From Nocardioides ochotonae (GTDB taxonomy: Bacteria > Actinomycetota > Actinomycetes > Propionibacteriales > Nocardioidaceae), in assembly GCF_011420305.2 (NCBI RefSeq), contig NZ_CP061769.1:310001-374000 (forward strand): a stretch of DNA of 64,000 bases, in the 5' to 3' direction. A model generated the notes under the pieces. The model did not search any database. It worked only from the letters and a program-made list of their open reading frames with translations, and had not been told where the DNA came from. A program made the position numbers and the translations under genes. Positions 24,507-33,441 of this stretch are shown piece by piece. The stretch's first letter is position 1. Each line of letters starts with the position of its first letter.

Positions 24507-25369
24507 GCCTGCTCCTTGCTCTCCGCGTGGAACTGCTGGACGGCCGCCTGGTAGGCGGCCTCGTCGCCGGACAGGAACCGGTCGGTGAACGCCTTCCAGG
24601 CGTCCGGGTCCTTCGCGCTGGCGGCGTAGTGCTTCTGGAAGGCCTCGTCGCGGCCGTAGTCCGGCTCGCACGTGGTGAAGTGGGCGCCGTTGGGCGCCTC
24701 GACCACGGCGTCGGTGAAGATCCGGCTCACCAGCAGGGTCTGCGGTGCGGAGGCGCCGAGCTCCTCGGTGGGCACGATCTTCTCCGTCGACACGATGGTC
24801 TTGGTCGAGGCCATCGCGTAGAGGTCGTCGAAGTACGGGTCCGGGCCGAGGTACTGGGCGTTGCCCGTCGCGTCGGCGCGGTTGAGGTGGATCAGGGAGA
24901 CGTCCATGCGCACGCCCGGCACCGCGACGTACACCTCGTCGTCGTACGGCGAGTCGACGGTGCGCAGGTGCGGGTTCATCTCCATCACGGCGCTCTCCAG
25001 CCCGGCCCGGGTGGGCAGGAACGAGAGGCGGTTGGCGCCGGCCTTGAGCGCGGCGACGAACATGCCCTCGTCGTACTCCCAGGTCTCGATGCCGCCGCTC
25101 TCGCGGATCGCCTGGAAGTGCGGGTCGAGCGCGATGCTGTCCAGCGAGACGAAGCCGTAGATCAGCTTGCGCACCTTGCCGGCCGCGCACAGCAGGCCCA
25201 CGTCGGGGCCGCCGAAGGTCACGACCGTCAGGTCGGTGACGTCGCTGCGCAGGAGCTGGCGCACCAGCGCCATCGGCTTGCGCCGCGAGCCCCAGCCGCC
25301 GATGCCGATCGTCATGCCGGACTCGATGTGCTGGGTGAGATCCTCCAGCGGCATGGTCTTGTCGCCCAT
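24503..25369 (-). CDS. ipdA: COCHEA-CoA hydrolase subunit IpdA
   Basis: A 288-residue CoA-transferase-fold alpha subunit. The N-terminus IESGMTIGIGGWGSRRKPMALVR and blocks RSDVTDLTVVTFGGPDVGLLCAAGKV, YGFVSLDSI and VEAPNGAHFTTCEPDYGRDEAFQ are nearly those of M. tuberculosis IpdA. ATG at 25369 has GGAG 6 nt upstream and matches the family start; ATG at 25381 would lie only 5 bp from the operator. A KstR2-like box (25386-25399) is directly upstream, so ipdAB has its own regulated promoter in addition to possible read-through from fadE33. Confidence 0.93.
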   Translation of the reverse strand: MGDKTMPLEDLTQHIESGMTIGIGGWGSRRKPMALVRQLLRSDVTDLTVVTFGGPDVGLLCAAGKVRKLIYGFVSLDSIALDPHFQAIRESGGIETWEYDEGMFVAALKAGANRLSFLPTRAGLESAVMEMNPHLRTVDSPYDDEVYVAVPGVRMDVSLIHLNRADATGNAQYLGPDPYFDDLYAMASTKTIVSTEKIVPTEELGASAPQTLLVSRIFTDAVVEAPNGAHFTTCEPDYGRDEAFQKHYAASAKDPDAWKAFTDRFLSGDEAAYQAAVQQFHAESKEQA

Positions 25370-25385
25370 ACGAGACTCCATTCTA

Positions 25386-25399
25386 ACCTAGCGCTTGTT
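25386..25399 (-). promoter_or_regulatory. KstR2-like operator upstream of ipdAB
   Basis: ACCTAGCGCTTGTT matches AnCAAGnnCTTGnT except T for A at position 4. It lies 17 bp ahead of the ipdA start. Confidence 0.72.
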
Positions 25400-25452
25400 T
25401 GGTGAGAGTAGCAGCGCGCCACCGTGGGGCGGCTGCGGGCCGAGCGGCGGGC

Positions 25453-26556
25453 TCAGGTGCTGGCCAGCACCCTGCGCCGGTGCTCGTGCGCCTGGCCGAA
25501 GAGCTGGGCCGTGGCGTGGGCACGCTTGAAGTACAGGTGGGCGTCGTGCTCCCAGGTGATCGCGATGCCGCCGTGCAGCTGGATCATGTCGCCGGCGACG
25601 TGGGAGAACGCGTCCGAGCACCAGGCCTTGGCGTGCGCTGCCTGGAGCGGCAGGTCGTCGGCGCCCTGGCTGGCCGCGAAGCCCGCCGCCCACGACATCG
25701 ACCGCGCGGTCTCGACCTTGACCAGCATGTCGGCGACCCGGTGCTTGAGCGCCTGGAAGGACCCCAGCGGGCGCCCGAACTGCTCGCGTTCCTTGAGGTA
25801 GGCCACGGTGCGGTCCATCGCCGCCTCGGCGCCGCCGACCTGGAGAGCGGTGACGGCCGTCGCGGCGACCGCGTGGAGGCGCTCGAGGGCGTCGCCGAGG
25901 TCGTCGGAGAGGGTGCGCGCGGGGGTGTCGGCGAGCTCGACGGTGGCGAAGCGCAGCGTCTGGTCGAGCGCGGGCGTGGCGGTGCGGGTCAGCCCGGCGG
26001 CGTCCGTGGCCACCTCGAAGAGCCCGACGCCGGCGTCGGTGGTTGCGACCACCAGCAGCAGGTCGGCGTGGGCGCCGTCGAGGACCAGGGTGGCGGTGCC
26101 GGACAGGGTCCGCTCCGCGCCCGTGCCGGTGGCCACGACGTCGGAGCCGTCGGTGCGCCAGCGGCCGTCACGGCCGGCCCAGGCGAGCGCGGCGATCGCC
26201 GAGCCCTCGGCCAGGTCGGGCAGCAGCCGCTCGCAGTCCTCCGGGCCGGCGCCGAGCAGCAGCGCCTGGGTGGCCAGCACGCCGGAGCCCAGCAGCGGGG
26301 AGGGGGTGAGCGAGCGGCCGAGCTCCTCGAGGACCACGTGGGTCTCGAAGGAGCTGAAGCCGGCCCCGCCGTACTCCTCCGGCACGGCGAGCGCGGCGAC
26401 GCCGATCTGGCCGGCGAGCGCCTGCCAGAGCTCGGTGTCGTAGCCGCGCTCGGACTCCATGGCGGCGCGGAGGTCGACGCTGCCGGCGCGTCGCTCGACC
26501 AGGCCGCGCACCGCGCGGCCCAGCTCGATCTGTTCCTCGGTCAGGGCGAAATGCAC
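25453..26556 (-). CDS. fadE33: Acyl-CoA dehydrogenase FadE33-like
   Basis: A 367-residue acyl-CoA dehydrogenase with the usual three-part fold. N-terminal helices include VAALAVPEEYGGAGFSSFETHVVLEEL; the FAD/CoA-binding middle is partly degenerate. C-terminal helices include LKEREQFGRPLGSFQALKHRVADML and IQLHGGIAITWEHDAHLYFKRA. Operon order echA-fadE31-fadE32-fadE33 matches M. tuberculosis Rv3562-Rv3564, where these proteins dehydrogenate the opened ring-D/C acyl-CoA chain, probably as mixed subunits. The name rests mainly on that order. It lies 9 bp after fadE32. Confidence 0.82.
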   Translation of the reverse strand: MHFALTEEQIELGRAVRGLVERRAGSVDLRAAMESERGYDTELWQALAGQIGVAALAVPEEYGGAGFSSFETHVVLEELGRSLTPSPLLGSGVLATQALLLGAGPEDCERLLPDLAEGSAIAALAWAGRDGRWRTDGSDVVATGTGAERTLSGTATLVLDGAHADLLLVVATTDAGVGLFEVATDAAGLTRTATPALDQTLRFATVELADTPARTLSDDLGDALERLHAVAATAVTALQVGGAEAAMDRTVAYLKEREQFGRPLGSFQALKHRVADMLVKVETARSMSWAAGFAASQGADDLPLQAAHAKAWCSDAFSHVAGDMIQLHGGIAITWEHDAHLYFKRAHATAQLFGQAHEHRRRVLAST

Positions 26557-26565
26557 GTCAGCTCC

Positions 26566-27546
26566 TCAGCGCGCGGTGGTCAGGTGGTCGAGCACCCGGG
26601 CGCGGTGGGCCGCGACCGTGCCCCAGGCGCCGTGCAGCGCGCGCGAGCGCAGCAGCCAGATGCTCAGGTCGCACTCGAGGGTGTAGCCGATGGCGCCGTG
26701 CACCTGGAGCGCCGCGCGACCGGCGCCGTGCGCGGTCTCGGAGGCGAACACCTTGGCGGCGGAGACGGCGCGCGGGGCGGTCGAGGACTTCTCCTCCAGC
26801 TCGAGCGCGGCGCCGTGGACCAGCGGCCGGGCGAAGTCGAGCGCCACCTTGACGTCGGCCAGGCGGTGCTTGACCGCCTGGTACTCGCCGATCACGCGAC
26901 CGAACTGGCGGCGCTGGCCGACGTACTCCACCGCGGTGCGCAGCATCCGGTCGGCGGCGCCGACCTGGGCCGCCGCGGTGGCCAGTGCGGCCAGGTCGAG
27001 TGCCCGGTCCAGCACGCCCTCGGCGAGCGGGGTGCGCTCACCGGGGGTGACCGGGAAGAGCCGGCGCGAGGGGTCGACCGAGCCGATCGCGTCGCCCGCC
27101 TCGGCGACCGCGATCCCGTCGGGGGAGACGTGGAAGACGTGCGTGGCGGCGTCGGCGTCCAGGGCGTAGGGGGCCACGCCGTCGACGGCCAGCGTCGCGC
27201 GGACCGTGCCCTCGGCGAGCCCCTCGAGGAGGTCCGCGTGCGGGGTGTCGGCCAGCAGCAGGGGGGCCACGGCGACCGACTCGATCCACGGCCCGGGGAC
27301 GCCGTGGCGACCGAGCAGCTCGAAGGCCACGACCACGTCGAGCGGGCTGGCGCCGATGCCGCCGGCCGCCTCGGGCACGGTCAGGGCGGGTACGCCGAGC
27401 TCGGCGAGCCGGCCCCACAGGGCCAGGCCGGGGGCGGTGTCGCCGGCGCCCCAGGCGCGGTTGACCGCGGGGACGTCGGCGCCCGCGAGCAGCCCGTCGA
27501 TGGCGCTGGCGAACGAGCGCTGCTCGTCGTTCAGGGAGAACCTCAT
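26566..27546 (-). CDS. fadE32: Acyl-CoA dehydrogenase FadE32-like
   Basis: A 326-residue, short acyl-CoA dehydrogenase beginning MRFSLNDEQRSFASAIDGLLAGADVPAV. C-terminal blocks are YVGQRRQFGRVIGEYQAVKHRLADV and LQVHGAIGYTLECDLSIWLLR. The N-terminal style and unusually short length (about 320) match FadE32 of M. tuberculosis, which acts on MOODA-CoA after IpdAB and FadA6. Short ACADs of this sort usually work as a heteromer with a neighbour, here FadE31 or FadE33. ATG overlaps the fadE31 stop. Confidence 0.85.
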   Translation of the reverse strand: MRFSLNDEQRSFASAIDGLLAGADVPAVNRAWGAGDTAPGLALWGRLAELGVPALTVPEAAGGIGASPLDVVVAFELLGRHGVPGPWIESVAVAPLLLADTPHADLLEGLAEGTVRATLAVDGVAPYALDADAATHVFHVSPDGIAVAEAGDAIGSVDPSRRLFPVTPGERTPLAEGVLDRALDLAALATAAAQVGAADRMLRTAVEYVGQRRQFGRVIGEYQAVKHRLADVKVALDFARPLVHGAALELEEKSSTAPRAVSAAKVFASETAHGAGRAALQVHGAIGYTLECDLSIWLLRSRALHGAWGTVAAHRARVLDHLTTAR

Positions 27547-28736
27547 GCCCCTGCCCTCCTGTTCTCACCGCGCGGGAGACCGAGGATGCGCTCCGCGACG
27601 ATGTTGCGCTGGATCTCGTTGGTGCCCGCATAGATCGGGCCGGCCAGCGAGAAGAGATGGTCGTCCACCCAGCTGCCCCCGGAGGGGGCGCCGGGCCCGC
27701 GCAGCTCGGCCTCGGGGCCGAGCAGGTCGAGCGCGGTCTCGTGCAGCTCGAGGTCGAGCTCGGACCAGAAGAGCTTGTTGACCGAGCCGTCGGCGCCCAT
27801 GTCGCCGCCGCCGGAGAGCTTGTCGACGGTGCCCCAGGTGTAGAGGCGGTAGGCCTCCGCACCGATCCAGGCGTCGACCACGCGGTCGCGCAGGTGCGGG
27901 GCGTCCGCGCCGCGCTCGGCCCACAGGTCGAGCAGCCGGTCGGCGGCGGCCATGAACCGGCCGGGCGCGCGCAGCGAGAGCCCGCGCTCGTTGCCGGCGG
28001 TGCTCATCGCCACCCGCCAGCCGTCGCCCACGCCGCCGAGGACGTCGGCGTCGGGGACGAAGACGTCGTCGAAGAAGATCTCCGCGAAGCCGGCGTCGCC
28101 GTCGAGCTGGTGCACCGGGCGCACGGTGATGCCCGGGACGTCGAGCGGGAAGGTCATGTAGGTCAGGCCCCGGTGGCGGGCGGCCTCCGGGTCGGTGCGG
28201 AACAGCCCGAAGCCGCGGTCGGCGTACGGCGCCCGCGAGCTCCAGGTCTTCTGGCCGCTGAGCACCCAGCCGCCGCGCTCGTCGTCGCGGACGGCGCGGG
28301 AGCGGATGCCGGCCAGGTCGGACCCGGCCTCCGGCTCCGACCAGGCCTGGGCCCAGACGAGCGAGCCGTCGGTCATCGGGCGCAGCCAGCGCTCCTGCTG
28401 CTCGGGGGTGCCGTGCTCGAAGATGATCGGGGCCAGCAGCGAGATGCCGTTCTGGGCGATCCGGGTGGGGGCTCCGGCGAGGTAGTACTCCTCCTCGAAG
28501 ATGACCCACTCGGTCAGCGAGGCCTCGCGGCCGCCGTACTGCTCGGGCCAGGCGACGACCGACCAGCGGCCCTCGGCGAGGGTCGCCTCCCAGGCGCGGT
28601 GCAGCGCGGCGCCCTCGTCGGTGTCCATCGACGGCAGTCGGCCGGGGTTGTGGGCGGCCAGCCACTCACGCGCCTCCGCGCGGAAGGCCCGCTCGGAGTC
28701 GGTGAGCTCGGGGCCCTCGGGGTGGGTGTGGCTCAT
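27543..28736 (-). CDS. fadE31: Acyl-CoA dehydrogenase FadE31-like
   Basis: A 397-residue full-length acyl-CoA dehydrogenase. WPEQYGGREASLTEWVIFEEEYY, AQAWSEPEAGSDLAGIRSRA (flavin/substrate loop), GQKTWSSRAPYAD and IYAGTNEIQRNIVAERILGLPR are the landmarks. It matches FadE31 (Rv3562) by position in the operon and type. It probably carries the FAD-binding and catalytic functions for the heteromeric dehydrogenase with FadE32/33. ATG at 28736 overlaps the upstream crotonase stop (ATGA). Confidence 0.87.
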   Translation of the reverse strand: MSHTHPEGPELTDSERAFRAEAREWLAAHNPGRLPSMDTDEGAALHRAWEATLAEGRWSVVAWPEQYGGREASLTEWVIFEEEYYLAGAPTRIAQNGISLLAPIIFEHGTPEQQERWLRPMTDGSLVWAQAWSEPEAGSDLAGIRSRAVRDDERGGWVLSGQKTWSSRAPYADRGFGLFRTDPEAARHRGLTYMTFPLDVPGITVRPVHQLDGDAGFAEIFFDDVFVPDADVLGGVGDGWRVAMSTAGNERGLSLRAPGRFMAAADRLLDLWAERGADAPHLRDRVVDAWIGAEAYRLYTWGTVDKLSGGGDMGADGSVNKLFWSELDLELHETALDLLGPEAELRGPGAPSGGSWVDDHLFSLAGPIYAGTNEIQRNIVAERILGLPRGENRRAGA

Positions 28737-29638
28737 GCGGGGCTCACCGTGTCCTTTCCCGCAGCCTGGGCTGCGGCCTGCTTGCCGGCCTTGGCCATGG
28801 CGCGGCTGTCGAGGCCGGCCAGGGAGTCGCGGCCGACCTCGGCGTTGTGGGCGTGGGCGGCGTGGTGCAGCCCGAAGACGGAGTCCATCCCGGCGCGCAG
28901 ACCCATCAGGTCCTCGGCCTGGTTGACCGCCTTCTTGGTCAGTGCGAGGCCCAGGCGCGGCATCGCCGCGATCCGGTCGGCCATCGCGAAGGTGAAGTCC
29001 TCGAGCTCCTCGCGCGGCACGACGTGGTTGACCATGCCGAGCTCCTTGGCGCGCTGGGCGGGGAACCGGTCGGCGGTGTAGAGGAACTCCTTGGCCGCGC
29101 GCGGGTTCATCACCCACGGGTGGGCGAAGTACTCGACGCCGGGGATGCCCATGCGCACGACCGGGTCGGCGAAGAAGGCGTCGTCGGAGGCGATGATGAA
29201 GTCGCAGGACCAGGCGAGCATCAGCCCGCCGGCGATGCAGGCGCCCTGCACCATGGCGATCATCGGCTTGGGGATCTCGGCCCAGCGCCGGCACATGCCG
29301 AGGTAGACCTCGGACTCGCGTGCGAAGCGGGACTCGACGCCCTCGGTGCCGACGTGGTCCCAGTGGATGACTGCCTTGCGGTCGAAGGACTCATCGATGT
29401 CGCGGCCCGGCGTACCGATGTCGTGGCCGCCGCTGAAGTGCTTGCCGGCACCCGCGAGCACGATCGCCTTGACCGCGTCGTCGTTGACCGCGCGCACGAA
29501 CGCCGCGTCGAGCGCGTAGGTCATCTTCGAGTTCTGCGCGTTGGTGTACTCGGGGCGGTTCAGGGTCACGACGGCGACGCTGCCGCGCACCTCGTAGGTG
29601 ACGACGGGCGCTTCGCCCTGGGTCTCTTCGTCGCTCAC
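28733..29638 (-). CDS. Enoyl-CoA hydratase/isomerase (crotonase) heading the fadE31-33 operon
   Basis: A 301-residue crotonase. The CoA-binding/oxyanion region GAGKHFSGGHDIG and the second oxyanion loop KPMIAMVQGACIAGGLMLAWSCD are clear, followed by GIPGVEYFAHPWV. A 35-residue Ala/Lys-rich tail extends beyond the usual 260. It is not EchA20 (that gene is at 37196). Being first in the operon with fadE31-33, it most simply hydrates the enoyl-CoA they make. GTG at 29638 follows GGAGGAGAAGAA. A KstR2 box lies upstream. Confidence 0.82.
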   Translation of the reverse strand: MSDEETQGEAPVVTYEVRGSVAVVTLNRPEYTNAQNSKMTYALDAAFVRAVNDDAVKAIVLAGAGKHFSGGHDIGTPGRDIDESFDRKAVIHWDHVGTEGVESRFARESEVYLGMCRRWAEIPKPMIAMVQGACIAGGLMLAWSCDFIIASDDAFFADPVVRMGIPGVEYFAHPWVMNPRAAKEFLYTADRFPAQRAKELGMVNHVVPREELEDFTFAMADRIAAMPRLGLALTKKAVNQAEDLMGLRAGMDSVFGLHHAAHAHNAEVGRDSLAGLDSRAMAKAGKQAAAQAAGKDTVSPA

Positions 29639-29680
29639 TTCTTCTCCTCCGCGGGTGGCCTGTCGCGACGCACACTACCA

Positions 29681-29694
29681 AACAAGTGCTTGGT
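29681..29694. promoter_or_regulatory. KstR2 operator between the crotonase-fadE31-33 operon and fadE30
   Basis: AACAAGTGCTTGGT matches AnCAAGnnCTTGnT at every fixed position, and the flanks (TACCAA...TTTGGTA) extend the dyad. It serves two divergent operons. Confidence 0.88.
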
Positions 29695-29753
29695 TTGGTA
29701 ACGTGGTCGTCACACATTCCGGCGGGTCGCGCCGGGTGAATCGGAGGCATCGA

Positions 29754-30935
29754 GTGGACCTGAGCTATTCCGCGGAGGACGAGCAGTTCCGTGCCGAGGT
29801 GCGCGAGTGGCTCGCCGACAACCTCGTCGGCGAGTTCGCCGCCATCAAGGGGCGCGGTGGATCCGGGCGCGAGCACGAGTTCCACGAGGAGCGGGTCGCC
29901 TGGAACCAGCACCTGGCCAAGCACGGGTGGACCTGCCTGGGCTGGCCGGTCGAGCACGGCGGGCGCGACCTGCCGCTGTTCCAGCAGGTGATCTTCCATG
30001 AGGAGTACGCCCGGGCGAACGCGCCCGCGGGCGTCAACCACCTCGGCGAGCAGCTGCTCGGACCGACCCTCATCGCGCACGGCACCGAGGAGCAGAAGCG
30101 CCGCTTCCTGCCCGGCATCGTGAACGTGACCGAGCTGTGGTGCCAGGGCTACTCCGAGCCCGGCGCCGGCTCCGACCTGGCGGCGGTGCGCTCGCGCGCC
30201 GAGCTCCAGGGCGATGAGTGGGTGATCAACGGCCAGAAGGTGTGGACCTCGCTGGCCCACCACTCCGACTGGTGCTTCGCCGTCGTGCGCACCGAGCCCG
30301 GCTCGCGCCGCCACGCCGGCCTGTCCTACCTGCTGGTCCCGATGGACCAGCCCGGGGTCGAGGTCCGCCCGATCCTCCAGCTGACCGGGACCTCGGAGTT
30401 CAACGAGGTCTTCTTCGACGACGCCCGCACCGAGGCCGGCCTCGTGGTCGGCGAGCCCGGTGCCGGCTGGGCGGTGGCGATGGCCACGCTCGGCTTCGAG
30501 CGCGGCGTCTCCACGATCGGCCAGCAGGTCGGGTTCGCCCGCGAGCTCGACGACGTCGTCGAGACCGCCCGCCGGGTGGGCACCATCGACGACCCGGCGA
30601 TCGCCGACCGGATCGCCCAGGCCCGCGTCGAGCTCGAGGTCATGCGGATCCACGCCCTGCGGACCCTCAGCGCCTACGACTCCGGCTCGAGCGGCCCGGA
30701 GGCCTCGGTCTCCAAGCTGCTGTGGGCGCGGTGGCACCGTGACCTCGGCGAGCTCGCGATGGCCGTGCGCGGCCCCGAGGCGCTCGTCGCCGCCGGCGCG
30801 CCGTACGAGCTCGACGACCAGCAGACCAACTTCCTCTTCAGCCGGGCCGACACGATCTACGGCGGCTCGGACGAGATCCAGCGCAACATCATCGCCGAGC
30901 GCGTGCTCGGCCTGCCGAAGGAGCCCCGCCCATGA
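29754..30935 (+). CDS. fadE30: HIP-CoA dehydrogenase FadE30
   Basis: A 393-residue acyl-CoA dehydrogenase. GRGGSGREHEFHEERVAWNQ, WCQGYSEPGAGSDLAAVRS, GQKVWTSLAHHSDWC, EFNEVFFDDARTEA and TIYGGSDEIQRNIIAERVLGLP align almost word for word with M. tuberculosis FadE30. That enzyme introduces the alpha,beta double bond into HIP-CoA, the first step after FadD3. GTG at 29754 follows CGGAGG. It starts an operon with ipdF and fadA6 under a perfect KstR2 box. Confidence 0.93.
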   Translation: MDLSYSAEDEQFRAEVREWLADNLVGEFAAIKGRGGSGREHEFHEERVAWNQHLAKHGWTCLGWPVEHGGRDLPLFQQVIFHEEYARANAPAGVNHLGEQLLGPTLIAHGTEEQKRRFLPGIVNVTELWCQGYSEPGAGSDLAAVRSRAELQGDEWVINGQKVWTSLAHHSDWCFAVVRTEPGSRRHAGLSYLLVPMDQPGVEVRPILQLTGTSEFNEVFFDDARTEAGLVVGEPGAGWAVAMATLGFERGVSTIGQQVGFARELDDVVETARRVGTIDDPAIADRIAQARVELEVMRIHALRTLSAYDSGSSGPEASVSKLLWARWHRDLGELAMAVRGPEALVAAGAPYELDDQQTNFLFSRADTIYGGSDEIQRNIIAERVLGLPKEPRP

Positions 30936-31729
30936 CCAAGCCCGAGCAGCCCACCCCCGACTACGTCCCGGGTCACGACCTGCTCGCCGGACGCGTCGTC
31001 GTGGTGACCGCTGCGGCCGGTGCCGGCATCGGCGCCGCGGTGGCCCGCAAGGTGCTGGAGGAGGGTGCCAAGGCGGTCGTCATCTCCGACACCCACGAGC
31101 GCCGCCTGGGCGAGGCGCACGAGCTCCTGGCCAAGGAGTTCGGCGCGGACCGGGTCGCCTCGATCGTGTGCAACGTGACCAAGCAGGACGACGTGGTCGC
31201 GCTCCTCGACGCCGCGGAGCCGTTCGGCGGGGTCGACGTGATGATCAACAACGCCGGCCTCGGCGGCACCGACGACATCCTCGAGATGCCCGACGAGACC
31301 TGGAACCTGGTCCTCGACATCACCCTCACCGGCACGATGCGCTGCATCCGGGAGGCGGGTCGCCGCTTCGTCGCCGCCGGCAAGAAGGGCGTCATCGTCA
31401 ACAACTCCTCGGTGATCGGCTGGCGCTTCCAGGAGGGCCAGTCCCACTACGCCGCCGCGAAGGCCGGCGTGAAGGCGCTGACCCGTTCCGCCGCCGCCGA
31501 CCTGGCCCAGCACGGCATCCGCGTCAACGCGGTCTCGCCGAGCCTGGCCATGCACCCCTTCCTGGAGAAGGTCACCACCCCCGAGCTGCTCGCCGAGCTC
31601 AAGGGCAAGGAGGCCTTCGGTCGCGCCGCGGCACCCTGGGAGATCGCGAACGTCATGGTCTTCCTGGCCAGCGACTACTCCAGCTACATGACCGGCGAGG
31701 TCCTCGCCGTGTCCAGCCAGCACGCCTGA
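30932..31729 (+). CDS. ipdF: SDR dehydrogenase IpdF (5-hydroxy-HIP side-chain/ring C keto former)
   Basis: A 265-residue SDR. GHDLLAGRVVVVTAAAGAGIG is the start and cofactor motif, ISDTHERRLGEAHE follows, then NNAGLGG, QSHYAAAKAGVKALTRSAA with the catalytic Tyr/Lys, and the ending FLASDYSSYMTGEVLAVSSQHA. Each block matches M. tuberculosis Rv3559c. IpdF oxidises the 5-hydroxyl of 5-OH-HIC-CoA in ring C catabolism. ATG overlaps the fadE30 stop (ATGA). The final DGG motif of many SDRs is replaced by VSSQ, as in IpdF. Confidence 0.92.
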   Translation: MTKPEQPTPDYVPGHDLLAGRVVVVTAAAGAGIGAAVARKVLEEGAKAVVISDTHERRLGEAHELLAKEFGADRVASIVCNVTKQDDVVALLDAAEPFGGVDVMINNAGLGGTDDILEMPDETWNLVLDITLTGTMRCIREAGRRFVAAGKKGVIVNNSSVIGWRFQEGQSHYAAAKAGVKALTRSAAADLAQHGIRVNAVSPSLAMHPFLEKVTTPELLAELKGKEAFGRAAAPWEIANVMVFLASDYSSYMTGEVLAVSSQHA

Positions 31730-31763
31730 CCCCCCACGCAACCCGAGCACGAGGAGAACTGAC

Positions 31764-32927
31764 ATGGCTGAGGCCTACATCGTCGACGCCGTCCGGACCC
31801 CGGTCGGCAAGCGCGGCGGCTCGCTCGCGTCCATGCACTCCGCCGACCTCGGTGGGCACGTGCTGAAGTCCCTCATCGAGCGCACCGGCGTCGACGCCGG
31901 CGCGGTGGACGACGTGATCATGGGCTGCTGCGACACCATCGGCTCACAGGCCGGCGACGTCGCGCGTACGGCGTGGCTGGTGGCCGGGCTGCCCGACCAC
32001 GTGCCCGGCGTGACCATCGACCGGCAGTGCGGCTCCTCCCAGCAGGCCGTGCACTTCGCGGCCCAGGGCGTCATGTCCGGCACCCAGGACCTGGTGGTCG
32101 CCGGCGGGCTGCAGAACATGTCCGCGATCCCGATCTCCGCGGCGATGCTGGTGGCGCAGCAGTACGGCTTCACCACGCCGTTCGCGGAGTCGCCGGGCTG
32201 GCGGGCGCGCTACGGCGACGTCGAGGTCAGCCAGTTCAACTCCGCCGAGATGATCGCGGAGAAGTGGGACTGCAGCCGCGAGGACATGGAGCGCTACGCG
32301 CTCGCCTCGCACCAGCGCGCGAAGGCCGCGATCGCCGAGGGCCGCTTCGAGCGCGAGATCGCGCCGGTCACCCTGGCCGACGGCACGGTGTTCACCACCG
32401 ACGAGTGCCCGCGCGAGACCTCGCTGGAGAAGATGGCCGGGCTCAACCCGCTCGCCCCCGGCGGCCGGATCACCGCCGGTGTCGCCTCGCAGATCTGCGA
32501 CGGCGCCTCGGCGATGCTGATCGCCTCCGAGCAGGCGGTCAAGGACCACGGCCTCACGCCGCGGGCCCGGATCCACCACCTCTCGGTGCGCGGCGACGAC
32601 CCGATCTGGATGCTCACCGGCCCGATCGGCGCCACCAAGCACGCGCTGGCCAAGACCGGCATGAGCATCGAGGACATCGACCTGTTCGAGTGCAACGAGG
32701 CGTTCGCCTCGGTCGTGCTGGCCTGGATGAAGGAGACCGGCGCGCCGCACGAGAAGGTCAACGTCAACGGCGGCGGCATCGCGCTGGGCCACCCGATCGG
32801 CGCCACCGGCACCCGCCTGATGACGACGATGCTCCACGAGCTCGAGCGCACCGGCGGCCGATTCGGCCTGCAGACGATGTGCGAGGGCGGCGGTCAGGCC
32901 AACGTGACGATCATCGAGCGCCTCTGA
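31764..32927 (+). CDS. fadA6: Thiolase FadA6 of steroid ring C/D degradation
   Basis: A 387-residue thiolase. AEAYIVDAVRTPVGKRGG, DRQCGSSQQAVHFAAQ (Cys89 nucleophile), QNMSAIPISAAMLVAQQYGFT, CNEAFASVV, GGGIALGHPIGATG and LQTMCEGGGQANVTIIERL are all close to M. tuberculosis FadA6. It cleaves MeDODA-CoA released by IpdAB, and later beta-keto acyl-CoAs. GAGGAG precedes the ATG, 34 bp after ipdF. Confidence 0.93.
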   Translation: MAEAYIVDAVRTPVGKRGGSLASMHSADLGGHVLKSLIERTGVDAGAVDDVIMGCCDTIGSQAGDVARTAWLVAGLPDHVPGVTIDRQCGSSQQAVHFAAQGVMSGTQDLVVAGGLQNMSAIPISAAMLVAQQYGFTTPFAESPGWRARYGDVEVSQFNSAEMIAEKWDCSREDMERYALASHQRAKAAIAEGRFEREIAPVTLADGTVFTTDECPRETSLEKMAGLNPLAPGGRITAGVASQICDGASAMLIASEQAVKDHGLTPRARIHHLSVRGDDPIWMLTGPIGATKHALAKTGMSIEDIDLFECNEAFASVVLAWMKETGAPHEKVNVNGGGIALGHPIGATGTRLMTTMLHELERTGGRFGLQTMCEGGGQANVTIIERL

Positions 32928-32963
32928 GGCTCTCGGCCCCGTCGGCCGAGGCCGTCGAGACCA

Positions 32964-32999
32964 CGCAGGGCGGTCATCCCACGGGGTGGCCGCCCTGCG
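32964..32999. terminator. Hairpin terminator between fadA6 and the VOC gene
   Basis: CGCAGGGCGG (32964-32973) pairs with CCGCCCTGCG (32990-32999), with further pairing inside. It lies between convergent stops at 32927 and 33007. Confidence 0.75.
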
Positions 33000-33006
33000 G
33001 CGTTCC

Positions 33007-33441
33007 TCAGTCGAGGCAGAACTCGTTGCCCTCGACGTCCTGCATGACCAGGCACGACTCGTTCTCCTCGTCGGCCTCCAGCAGGCGCACGCGGGTCGCG
33101 CCGAGCGGGAGCAGTCGCGCGCACTCGGCCTCGAGCGCGGCCAGGCGCTCCTCGCCCACGAGGCCGGTGCCGACCCGCACGTCGAGGTGGAGCCGGTTCT
33201 TGACGACCTTGCCCTCGGGCACGCGCTGGAAGTACAGGCGTGGGCCGACCCCGGCGGGGTCCACGCACGCGAACGCCGACCCGCGCTGCTCCGGCGGGAG
33301 CGTGCGGTCGAACTCCTCCCAGCTGTCGAAGTCGGGCGGGGGCGGCGGGACGACGTACCCCAGCACCTCGCACCAGAAGCGGGCCACGCGCTCGGGCTCC
33401 GCGCAGTCGAAGGTGACCTGGAACTCTCTCGCCGCAGCCAT
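33007..33441 (-). CDS. VOC / glyoxalase-like domain protein
   Basis: A 144-residue VOC protein. QVTFDCAEPERVARFWCEVLGY is the first module, VKNRLHLDVRVG the central strand with His, and LVMQDVEGNEFCLD the terminal metal-ligand Glu strand. This is the Glyoxalase_6 subtype common in actinobacteria. ATG at 33441 is 6 nt beyond TACCGT (33453-33448 minus strand), a leaderless layout; the frame upstream of it is not conserved-looking. Function unknown. Confidence 0.72.
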   Translation of the reverse strand: MAAAREFQVTFDCAEPERVARFWCEVLGYVVPPPPPDFDSWEEFDRTLPPEQRGSAFACVDPAGVGPRLYFQRVPEGKVVKNRLHLDVRVGTGLVGEERLAALEAECARLLPLGATRVRLLEADEENESCLVMQDVEGNEFCLD

